Shown: piece by piece, positions 33,312 to 40,565 of the stretch | Position numbering within the stretch: position 1 is the first letter of the stretch | How the letters are laid out: every line of letters begins with the position of its first letter | Source of the DNA: Streptomyces regalis | Lineage (GTDB): Bacteria; Actinomycetota; Actinomycetes; Streptomycetales; Streptomycetaceae | Direction: 5' to 3' | NCBI RefSeq assembly: GCF_001509475.1 | Contig: NZ_LLZG01000131.1 | Location: forward strand, 28,326-92,325 | Length of the DNA stretch: 64,000 bases | Position numbers and translations under genes: made by a program | Notes under the pieces: generated by a model | Seen by the model: the letters and a program-made list of their open reading frames with translations, nothing else | Database searches by the model: none | Told to the model about the DNA's origin: nothing

Positions 33312-34568
33312 ATGCGCGATCAAGAACCCGGCCCCGGCCCCGCAGGGCAGCGGCTGACCACCCAGGAGGCCGCCGAGCTGCTCGGCGTGAAGCCCGAGAC
33401 CGTGTACGCGTATGTGAGCCGCGGTCATCTCAGCAGTCGCCGCATGCCCGGCGGCCGGGGCAGCACCTTCGACGCGAAGGAGGTGGAGACGCTCGCCCGG
33501 CGCAACAAGCGGGAGAGTGCCGGCGGCTCGGGATCGGGCGGCGAGCTGTCCGTGCGGACCCGCCTGACGTTCATCGACACCGACCGCTACTACTTCCGGG
33601 GCGTCGACGCGACCGAGCTGGCCGCCCGGCACTCCTACGAAGAGGTCGCCGAGTGGCTGTGGACCGGCCGGTTGCGCCGCGGCGTCACCTTCACCGCGCC
33701 CGAGGCCTCCGTCGCCGCCGCCCGCGGCGCCGCCGACGCCCTGCCCGAACACGCCGGCCCCACCGACCGGTTGCGGGTCGCGGCGATCGCCGCCGCGGCC
33801 ACGGATCCCCTGCGCTTCGACCTGTCCGAGGAAGCCGTGCTCGGCACCGCGCGCATCCTCATCCCGACCCTCGTCGGCGCTCTCACTCCTGCCCGCTACA
33901 CCTATCGGGACGAGGGCTCACTCGCCCACCGGCTGTGGGGCCAGCTGAGCGGACGGCCCGCCGACGAGGCCGGCGTACAGGTCCTGGACACGGCGCTCGC
34001 CCTGCTCGTCGACCACGACCTGGCCGCCTCGACCCTCGCGGTGCGGGTCGCCGCGTCGGCCCGCGCACACGCCTACGCGGCCGTCTCCGCCGGACTCGGC
34101 GTGATCGAGGGCCCGCTGCACGGGGCAGCCAGCGGCCTCGCCCACAAGCTGATCATGGAGGTGCTCGACCGGGGCGACGCCGGGCCCGTCATCGCCGAGG
34201 AGCTGCGGGCCGGCCGGCGCATCCCGGGACTCGGTCACCGGCTCTACGCCGGCGAGGACCCACGCGCGCGTGCCCTGTTCGAGCTCCTGGAGGAGATCCC
34301 CCACTCCGCTCCCGCCCTGGCAGCAGCCCGCGACATCGTCGCCACGGCCGCCCGCCACACCCCGCTGCACGCCAACGTCGACCTGGCCCTGGCCGTGTTC
34401 ACGGCGTCCTCCGCCATGCCCGCCACGGCAGGCGAGACGATCTTCGCCGTGGCCCGTACGGCGGGCTGGATCGCCCATGCACTCGAGGAGTACGGGGAGC
34501 GACCCCTGCGCATGCGGCCGAGCGGGCACTACACGGGCCCCAAGCCGCCTCAGCCCCTGCCTGAGTAG
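33312..34568 (+). CDS. Citrate-synthase-fold protein with N-terminal helix-turn-helix
   Basis: A 418-residue protein; ATG 33312 (RDQEPGPGP follows) is preferred to the upstream GTG or ATG. Residues about 14-66 are a MerR/excisionase-type helix-turn-helix: RLTTQEAAELLGVKPETVYAYVSRGHLSSRRMPGG then FDAKEVETLARRNKR. Residues about 78-415 are a citrate synthase domain with catalytic residues retained: His270 in GPLHGAASG, His309 in GLGHRLYAGEDPR and Asp357 in NVDLALAVF. It is therefore either an enzyme that also binds DNA or a metabolite-sensing repressor built from an enzyme. It is divergent from the sister gene over a repeat-rich spacer. DNA binding is inferred from the domain. Confidence 0.85.
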   Translation: MRDQEPGPGPAGQRLTTQEAAELLGVKPETVYAYVSRGHLSSRRMPGGRGSTFDAKEVETLARRNKRESAGGSGSGGELSVRTRLTFIDTDRYYFRGVDATELAARHSYEEVAEWLWTGRLRRGVTFTAPEASVAAARGAADALPEHAGPTDRLRVAAIAAAATDPLRFDLSEEAVLGTARILIPTLVGALTPARYTYRDEGSLAHRLWGQLSGRPADEAGVQVLDTALALLVDHDLAASTLAVRVAASARAHAYAAVSAGLGVIEGPLHGAASGLAHKLIMEVLDRGDAGPVIAEELRAGRRIPGLGHRLYAGEDPRARALFELLEEIPHSAPALAAARDIVATAARHTPLHANVDLALAVFTASSAMPATAGETIFAVARTAGWIAHALEEYGERPLRMRPSGHYTGPKPPQPLPE

Positions 34569-34630
34569 AACACTCAGCCCGCTCTCGCCGGCGCGGGACA
34601 GAGCCCCTCGGGAAGTCACTCCGAACCAAG

Positions 34631-34649
34631 TCAGGTTAGGCTCACCTCT
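34631..34649 (+). promoter_or_regulatory. Iron box (DmdR/IdeR-type operator)
   Basis: TCAGGTTAGGCTCACCTCT matches 16 of 19 bases of the Streptomyces iron-box consensus TTAGGTTAGGCTCACCTAA, including the whole core. It ends at the base before the GTG start, so bound repressor would cover the start of transcription. Iron-loaded DmdR1 should repress the gene. Confidence 0.88.
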
Positions 34650-35594
34650 GTGAGTACGTGCTCAACCGTCTCGCAGGACCTCGCCGAGCCCATCGCGGGG
34701 ACCGCGGCGACCGCGACGACCTGGCTGCTGCTGGAGCAGCCCGGTCCATGGGGTGCCAAGGCGCTCACGCAGAGCCACCTGGATCCCGCGCTGGGCCGCG
34801 CCCTGGAGGCGGCCGCCAAGGGCACGGGCGTACGCGTGGCACTGATTCGCCGGCCCGGCCGTCACGCCGACTGCGGGAACCTCGCCGAACGCCAGGTCTA
34901 CGCGGCCCACACCGCGCCCGGAAACGTCTGGCTGCACGCCGCCACGACTCACGACCCGGAGCAGTTGCTCGACCTGGACTTCACTGCCCTCGGCATGGGT
35001 GACCACCACACCTTCGACTCGGCACTCCAGGGGCGGCCCCACACAGGCGACCCGCTCGCGCTCGTCTGCACCAACGGCAAGCGGGACCGCTGCTGCGCAC
35101 TCCTCGGCCGCCCTCTCGCGGCCGAGCTCGCCACCTCCGGCGTGGAGGGCGTCTGGGAGGTCACCCATCTGGGTGGACATCGGTTCTCACCGACGTTGCT
35201 GGTGCTGCCGTACGGCTACGCCTACGGCCGGGCGCAGGCCCACGCCGTCAAGGAGGTCCTGCACAGCGCCCAGGAGGGGCGGATCGTCGTCGAGGGGTGC
35301 CGTGGGAACTCCGCCTGGGAGCGACCGGGCCAGGCGGCCGAGCTGGCCGTGCGCTCGGCTGCGGGCGAGTACGCCGCAGAAGCACTCAGCGTCGTACGGA
35401 CGGACGGCACGGCCCCGCGATGGGAAGTGACGGTCGCCCACGTGGACGGGCGCCAATGGCGGGTCGTCGTGGCGCAGGGCGCGTCCCTGCCGCCCCGCCC
35501 CGAGAGCTGCGGGGTGTCGGTGCTCGGCTCGCCCGCGCGGATGGACGTGACGGCCGTACGCGAACTCACGGTGGCGACGGCACTCGCGAGTTGA
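34650..35594 (+). CDS. Sucrase/ferredoxin-like protein (thioredoxin-fold [2Fe-2S])
   Basis: A 314-residue protein of the sucrase/ferredoxin-like family (PF06999). The start is GTG 34650. Cys4 in STCSTVSQ, CGNLAERQVY and the cluster LVCTNGKRDRCCALLGRPLA supply the Cys of a thioredoxin-like [2Fe-2S] site; VTHLGGHRFSPTLLVLPYGYAYGR is the family signature. The iron box abuts the start codon, so it is made when iron is scarce. Role inference: an electron donor or reductase in iron acquisition, for example siderophore-iron release. There is no siderophore gene nearby to support this further. No ribosome site is separate from the iron box, so translation may be leaderless. Confidence 0.85.
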   Translation: MSTCSTVSQDLAEPIAGTAATATTWLLLEQPGPWGAKALTQSHLDPALGRALEAAAKGTGVRVALIRRPGRHADCGNLAERQVYAAHTAPGNVWLHAATTHDPEQLLDLDFTALGMGDHHTFDSALQGRPHTGDPLALVCTNGKRDRCCALLGRPLAAELATSGVEGVWEVTHLGGHRFSPTLLVLPYGYAYGRAQAHAVKEVLHSAQEGRIVVEGCRGNSAWERPGQAAELAVRSAAGEYAAEALSVVRTDGTAPRWEVTVAHVDGRQWRVVVAQGASLPPRPESCGVSVLGSPARMDVTAVRELTVATALAS

Positions 35595-35706
35595 TCAGGT
35601 GCACGGAGTAGCTCTCATCTTGATCAGGTACACCCCGTAGCGCACGGGTTGATCAGGTGCACGGAGTGCCTCCTGACTTGATCAGGTACACCGGCCCACC
35701 CCACAT
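35591..35706. repeat. Four tandem 29-bp repeats (TTGATCAGGTRCAC cores)
   Basis: TTGATCAGGTGCAC or TTGATCAGGTACAC begins at 35591, 35620, 35649 and 35678, an exact 29-bp period. Units 1 and 3 share the longer TTGATCAGGTGCACGGAGT, and units 2 and 4 share TTGATCAGGTACACC, so there is also a 58-bp higher-order period. The other half of each unit is not conserved. The first unit contains the stop codon of the sucrase-like gene. A fifth TTGATCAA lies at 35724-35731, out of phase. The array is 78 bp before the sensor-kinase gene and looks like a multi-site operator. Confidence 0.85.
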
Positions 35707-35789
35707 GGACCGGCTACCCCACATTGATCAAGAGATCCACCTCACACCCCTCTACGGGACTTCTCGCCCGTCCACGTACCGTCATGGGT

Positions 35790-37463
35790 ATGAGCCCCAC
35801 TCCCCCCGCACGTCGCCTGCGCCTCGGTCTGCCCCGGCGGATGTTCGCGCAGGTGCTGTTGATGCAGGTGGCGATCGCCGCGGGAGTCGCAGTGCTCGCG
35901 ACCGGGCTGTTCCTCGCTCCGCTCAGTGACCAGCTGGACGATCAGGCGATGCGCCGTGCGCTGTCGATCGCGCAGACCACCGCGGCCCAGCCGCAGATCG
36001 CCGAGGATCTGGTGAGCACGCGTGCGACGGCCGGCGGGCCGGTGCAGCGGGAGGCAGAGCGGATCCGCAAGGCCACCAGGGCCGAGTACGTCGTCGTGAT
36101 GAACCGGCGCGGGGTGCGCTGGTCCCACCCCACGCCGAGCGAGATCGGCAGGATCGTCTCGACCGACCCGGGTCAGGCCCTCGCCGGCCACGAGGTCATG
36201 CAGATCGACGACGGCACCCTGGGCCGGACGGCCCGCGGCAAGGTACCGCTGCGCGACGGCGACGGCAGGATCGTCGGGGCGGTCTCGGTCGGTATCGCCT
36301 ACGACAGCGTGCGAGCGCGGCTGCTGCACGCGATCCCCGGGCTGCTCGCGTACGCGGGCGGTGCCCTGGCGGTCGGCGCGCTGGCCGCCTGGCTCATCTC
36401 CCGCCGGGTCCAGCGGCAGACCCGGGACCTGGCCTTCTCGGACATCTCGGCGCTGCTCGCGGAGCGCGAGGCGATGCTGCACGGCATCCGGGAGGGCGTC
36501 GTAGCCCTGGACCGCGGCGGCTGTATCCGTCTGCTCAACGACGAGGCCCAGCGTCTGCTGGGCATCGGCGACGAGGCCGTCGGCCGGTCCCTCGACGAGG
36601 CGCTCGGCGAGGGCCGTACGACCGATGTGCTGGCCGGCCGGGTGACGGGCACCGATCTGCTCACGGTCCGCGGCCAGCGCGTCCTGGTCGCCAACCGCAT
36701 GCCCACCGACGACGGCGCCGTCGCGACCCTGCGCGACCGTACCGAGCTGGAGCAGCTCGGCCGGGAGCTCGACTCCACGCGCGGCCTGATCGACGCCCTG
36801 CGCGCCCAGGACCACGAGCACGCCAACCGTATGCACACGCTCCTGGGACTGCTCGAACTGGAGATGTACGACGACGCCGTGGAGTTCGTCGGCGAGGTGG
36901 TCGGCGACCACCGGGCCACCGCGGAGCAGGTCGCCGAGAAGATCCAGGACCCGCTGCTCGCCGCCCTGCTGGTCGGCAAGGCGACCGTGGCGGCCGAGCG
37001 CGGCGTCACGCTGCACCTGTCGGACCGGACCCGGCTGCCGGACCGGCTGGTCGACCCCCGGGGGCTCGTCACGATCGTCGGCAACCTGGTGGACAACGCG
37101 CTGGACGCCGTCGCGGGCACGCCGCACGCGCGCGTGGAGGTCGAATCGCGTGCCGAGGGGCGCACCGCGATCCTCCGGGTGCGCGACACAGGGCCGGGAA
37201 TCCCCGAGGAGCACCGCGAGTTGATCTTCACCGAGGGGTGGTCCACCAAAAAGCCGCCGGCCCACCGCGAACGCGGTATCGGGCTCTCCCTGGTGCGCAG
37301 GCTCGCCGAACGGCAGGGTGGCACCGCGACCGTGGGCGAAGCGGCGGGCGGTGGCGCCGAGTTCACCGTGGTCCTGCCCGAGGCGCTGGCCGAGCCGGAC
37401 CTGGAACCGGCCCTCACCTTGCCGTCAGCTGCGCAGACCACCGCCGAGGAGGAGTCGCGATGA
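35790..37463 (+). CDS. CitA/DcuS-type sensor histidine kinase
   Basis: A membrane kinase of about 557 residues that senses a small extracellular ligand. I list ATG 35790 (SPTPPARRL follows); ATG 35784 is equally possible, and no good ribosome site is seen for either. TM1 is at about 20-43. The periplasmic-type PAS/Cache domain (about 50-175) has VVVMNRRGVRWSHPTPSEIG and LGRTARGKVPLRDGDGRIVGAVSVGI. TM2 is at about 180-205, and a cytosolic PAS domain follows with GVVALDRGGCIRLLNDEAQRLLG. The phospho-acceptor His is in LRAQDHEHANRMHTLLGLLE, the CitA-type box. The ATPase domain has GNLVDNALDAV, DTGPGIPEEHRELIFTEG and RGIGLSLVRRL. It overlaps the regulator gene by 4 bp. The ligand is probably citrate or a C4-acid, by family only. 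Confidence 0.88.
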   Translation: MSPTPPARRLRLGLPRRMFAQVLLMQVAIAAGVAVLATGLFLAPLSDQLDDQAMRRALSIAQTTAAQPQIAEDLVSTRATAGGPVQREAERIRKATRAEYVVVMNRRGVRWSHPTPSEIGRIVSTDPGQALAGHEVMQIDDGTLGRTARGKVPLRDGDGRIVGAVSVGIAYDSVRARLLHAIPGLLAYAGGALAVGALAAWLISRRVQRQTRDLAFSDISALLAEREAMLHGIREGVVALDRGGCIRLLNDEAQRLLGIGDEAVGRSLDEALGEGRTTDVLAGRVTGTDLLTVRGQRVLVANRMPTDDGAVATLRDRTELEQLGRELDSTRGLIDALRAQDHEHANRMHTLLGLLELEMYDDAVEFVGEVVGDHRATAEQVAEKIQDPLLAALLVGKATVAAERGVTLHLSDRTRLPDRLVDPRGLVTIVGNLVDNALDAVAGTPHARVEVESRAEGRTAILRVRDTGPGIPEEHRELIFTEGWSTKKPPAHRERGIGLSLVRRLAERQGGTATVGEAAGGGAEFTVVLPEALAEPDLEPALTLPSAAQTTAEEESR

Positions 37464-38140
37464 TCGAGGTCCTGGTCGTGGACGACGACATGCGCGTCGC
37501 GCGGGTCAACGCCGCCTACGTCGAGAAGGTGCCGGGCTTCCATGTCGCCGGCGAGGCGCACAGCGCGGCGGAGGCGCTTCGCCAGGTGGAGGAGCTGCCC
37601 CGCCTGGACCTGGTCCTCATGGATCACTATCTGCCCGACGGAACAGGCCTGTCGGTCGTCCAGGAGATGCGCCGACGCGGCCTCCAGACCGACGTGATCA
37701 TGGTGACGGCGGCCCGGGACGTATCGACGGTGCAGGCGGCGATGCGGCAGGGGGCGCTGCAATACCTGGTCAAGCCGTTCGCCTTCGCGGGTCTGCGCGC
37801 CAAGCTCGAGGCGTACGCGGAGCTGCGCCGCACCCTCGACGGCGGCGGCGAGGCGGAACAGGCCGAGGTGGACCGCATCTTCGGCGCCCTGTCCGCGTCG
37901 TCGGAGCCCGACCTGCCCAAGGGCCACTCCCCCACCACCGCGGAGCTCGTACGCCAGTCCCTGATGAACGCCGAAGGCCCACTGTCGGCCCAGGAGATCG
38001 CCGAGCGGACCGGGGTGAGCCGCCAGACCGCCCAGCGCTATCTCAAGCTCCTGGAACGCACGGGACGGGCTCGCCTCACCCTCAAGTACGGGGACGCGGG
38101 CCGCCCGGAACACCGTTACGTGTGGGCGACCCGCGCCTGA
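37460..38140 (+). CDS. CitB/DpiA-type response regulator
   Basis: A 226-residue transcription regulator paired with the upstream kinase. ATG 37460 overlaps its TGA (ATGA). The receiver domain (1-about 120) has the acidic pair VDDD, Asp55 in LVLMDHYLPDG, Thr in IMVTAARD and Lys in YLVKPFAF. The C-terminal winged-helix domain (about 170-226) has AQEIAERTGVSRQTAQRYLKLLERTGRARLTLKYG. CitB-family regulators usually turn on carboxylate uptake and use. Candidate targets here are the 29-bp repeat array upstream, its own operon, and the solute symporter gene just downstream, which converges on it. Confidence 0.9.
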   Translation: MIEVLVVDDDMRVARVNAAYVEKVPGFHVAGEAHSAAEALRQVEELPRLDLVLMDHYLPDGTGLSVVQEMRRRGLQTDVIMVTAARDVSTVQAAMRQGALQYLVKPFAFAGLRAKLEAYAELRRTLDGGGEAEQAEVDRIFGALSASSEPDLPKGHSPTTAELVRQSLMNAEGPLSAQEIAERTGVSRQTAQRYLKLLERTGRARLTLKYGDAGRPEHRYVWATRA

Positions 38141-38309
38141 GGCACGGCCCGTGGGGGCGGGGGAAGGAACCGTGCCACTTCTTCATACGGATACCGGCCG
38201 CCCATTTTTCAGCCGACCGCTCGGCATCCTGCCCGGGTCTCCTCGGTCATGCGGCGGCGGGGAATGTCGTACGGCGATGAAGGCGGCGCCGCCCTGAACC
38301 GCCCCCGGC

Positions 38310-39902
38310 CTAAACCGCCCCCGCCCCCGTCAGCGACCGCACCTCGGTCTCCGCGTGCTTGGCCTCGTCCGGGATCTCGGCCGAGGTGACGGTGCCGAGC
38401 CAGCCCGCGACGAAGCCCAGCGGGATGGAGACCAGGCCGGGGTTCTGCAGGGGGAAGTACTGGAAGTCGACTCCGGGGAACAGCGATTCGGGGCTGCCCG
38501 ACACGACCGACGACAGCAGCACGAGCACGATGGCCGGGATCAGGCCGCCGTACACGGCCCATACGGCGCCGCGCGTGGTGAAGTCCCGCCAGAACAGCGA
38601 GTAGAGCAGCACCGGCAGGTTGGCGGACGCGGCAACGGCGAAGGCGAGGCCGACCAGGAAGGCGACGTTGAGGTCGCGGGCCAGCAACCCGAGGGCGATC
38701 GCGACCACGCCGATGCCGACCGCGGCGACGCGCGCCACGGCCACCTCGCTACGGGGCCTGGCGTGCCGGCGGCGCAGTGAGGCATACAGGTCGTGGGCCA
38801 CGGAGACCGAGGAGGACAGCGTGATGCCGGCGACCACCGCGAGGATCGTGGCGAAGGCGATGGCGGCGACGACGGCGAAGAGAACCGTTCCTCCGGTGGA
38901 ATCCGCGCCGCCGCCGAGATCGAGCGCGAGCAGCGGAACCGCAGTGTTCCCGGCCGCGTTCGACCCGCGCACGGCCTCGGGTCCGACGATCGCGGCCGCG
39001 CCGAAGCCCAGGACGATCGTCATCAGGTAGAAGCCGCCGATGAGACCGATCGCCCAGACCACCGACCGCCGGGCCGCGCGAGCGGTCGGCACGGTGTAGA
39101 AGCGGGACAGGATGTGCGGCAGCCCGGCGGTCCCCAGCACCAGCGCGAGTCCGAGGCTGATGAAGTCGAACCGGGCCGTCCAGTCCCCGCCGTACTTCAG
39201 CCCGGGTGCCAGGAACGCATCGCCGTGACCACTGCGCTCGGCCGCCGTGAGCAGCAGTCGGTCGAAGTCGCCGTGGAAGCGCACCAGGACGAGCACGGTC
39301 AACGCGATGGTGCCGCCGAGCAGCAGGACCGACTTGACGATCTGGATCCAGGTGGTTGCCCGCATCCCTCCCAACGACACATAGATCACCATGAGCGCAC
39401 CGACGCCGATGACGGTCCAGGCCTGCGCCGCCTCGCCCCTCTCCCCGAGCAGCAGCGCGACCAGGGTGCCCGCACCCACCATCTGCGCCACCAGATACAG
39501 AACGGACACGGTGACCGAGGAAGTTCCCAGAGCGATCCGCACGCGGCGTTCGCTCATCCGCGCGGCAACCACGTCGGCGAGCGTGAACCGCCCACAGTTG
39601 CGTACCAGTTCGGCGACGAGGAACAGCACCACCAGCCAGGCCACGAGGAAGCCCACCGCGTACAGCAGCCCGTCGTAGCCGAAGAGGGCGATCAGTCCGG
39701 AGATGCCGAGGAAGGAGGCGGCCGACATGTAGTCACCGGCGATGGCAAAACCATTCTCCATGGGCGAGAAGAGCCGGCCGCCCGCGTAGAACTCCTCAGC
39801 CGAACCACGCCGGTTGCGGCTGGCCCATGTCGTGATCGCCAGGGTGATCGCGACGAACACGCTGAACAGGAGCAGCGCCAGGGTCTGCTGGTCACCCGTC
39901 AC
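38310..39902 (-). CDS. Sodium/solute symporter (acetate/monocarboxylate, ActP-type)
   Basis: A 530-residue SSS-family cation symporter with about 13 membrane segments. GTG 39902 overlaps the DUF485 stop by 4 bp. Hallmarks are RNRRGSAEEFYAGGRLFSPMENGFAIAGDYMSAASFLGISGLIALFGYDG near the start, LGTAGLPHILSRFYTVPTARAARRSVVWA in the middle, and ISLGLALVLGTAG. These match cation-acetate symporter ActP and MctP-type monocarboxylate permeases. A DUF485 protein is the usual small partner of ActP (like YjcH). It takes up acetate or similar acids, and lies convergent with the CitA/CitB-like system, which could control it; this is inference. Confidence 0.9.
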   Translation of the reverse strand: MTGDQQTLALLLFSVFVAITLAITTWASRNRRGSAEEFYAGGRLFSPMENGFAIAGDYMSAASFLGISGLIALFGYDGLLYAVGFLVAWLVVLFLVAELVRNCGRFTLADVVAARMSERRVRIALGTSSVTVSVLYLVAQMVGAGTLVALLLGERGEAAQAWTVIGVGALMVIYVSLGGMRATTWIQIVKSVLLLGGTIALTVLVLVRFHGDFDRLLLTAAERSGHGDAFLAPGLKYGGDWTARFDFISLGLALVLGTAGLPHILSRFYTVPTARAARRSVVWAIGLIGGFYLMTIVLGFGAAAIVGPEAVRGSNAAGNTAVPLLALDLGGGADSTGGTVLFAVVAAIAFATILAVVAGITLSSSVSVAHDLYASLRRRHARPRSEVAVARVAAVGIGVVAIALGLLARDLNVAFLVGLAFAVAASANLPVLLYSLFWRDFTTRGAVWAVYGGLIPAIVLVLLSSVVSGSPESLFPGVDFQYFPLQNPGLVSIPLGFVAGWLGTVTSAEIPDEAKHAETEVRSLTGAGAV

Positions 39903-40345
39903 GAGGCACCGTCCCTTGCGACGCGCGTCAACTCCTGGGTCTCCCAGCGCAGTTCGAGCGCGGCCCGGTCCCGGCGCAGCCGCGCATGACGGGCGTAGGC
40001 CCAGGCGAACAGGAAGGTGGTGAGGAACTGTCCGAGCCCGGCGAGCATCGCCACGTTCACGGCGCCCGCCACGGGCCGGGCCATCAGCCCCGGCGCGGCC
40101 GTGGCGGCCACGACGTACGCCACGTACCAGGAGAGGAACACAGCCACCGCCGGCACCACGAACCTCCGGTAGCGGCTGCGCACTTCCTGGAACGCCGCGC
40201 TGCGCTGTACCTCCAGGTACACATCACCCGCGACGGGCGTCGCAACTGCCTCGGGAGCGTGCGTACCGTCCGACTCCCCCCATCCGGAGGCGAGGGCGTC
40301 GTACCAGGGATCGTCGGCCAGGCCGCGACCGTTGCTTGAGCACAT
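39899..40345 (-). CDS. DUF485 membrane protein, partner of the symporter
   Basis: A 148-residue protein. I take ATG 40345 (CSSNGRGLADDPWY follows); a TTG two codons earlier is possible, and no strong ribosome site is visible. An N-terminal cytosolic stretch (about 1-68) contains DVYLEVQRSAAFQEVRSRYRRFVVPA, the DUF485 start motif, and two membrane helices follow (about 69-90, 100-125). The gene is translated just before the symporter with GTGA overlap. Family knowledge: YjcH-like proteins are co-expressed with ActP, with an accessory role. Confidence 0.85.
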   Translation of the reverse strand: MCSSNGRGLADDPWYDALASGWGESDGTHAPEAVATPVAGDVYLEVQRSAAFQEVRSRYRRFVVPAVAVFLSWYVAYVVAATAAPGLMARPVAGAVNVAMLAGLGQFLTTFLFAWAYARHARLRRDRAALELRWETQELTRVARDGAS

Positions 40346-40565
40346 GCCCAAGCATGGACAGAACGGAAAGATCCCCGACTCTGCTTCTCCGCGCGCTTCA
40401 CCCCATCAGGTGACCGAGCGAGAGCCGCAGCCGCCGACGGCGGAAAAGCCCCACGGGGGCCACCCGCACCAGACAACGAAAGTTGCACGGGTGGTGCTGG
40501 TGGGACCCAAAACCGGCCGAAGGCGAAGCCGAGGCCGAAAGGACGGCCCAAGCCCAGCGCAGCGA

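Noticed and set aside
35591..35706. The 29-bp repeats as a CRISPR array
   Set aside because: The period equals a common CRISPR repeat length, but the units are contiguous with no spacers, only about 14 of the 29 bases are conserved, and no cas gene is in the window.
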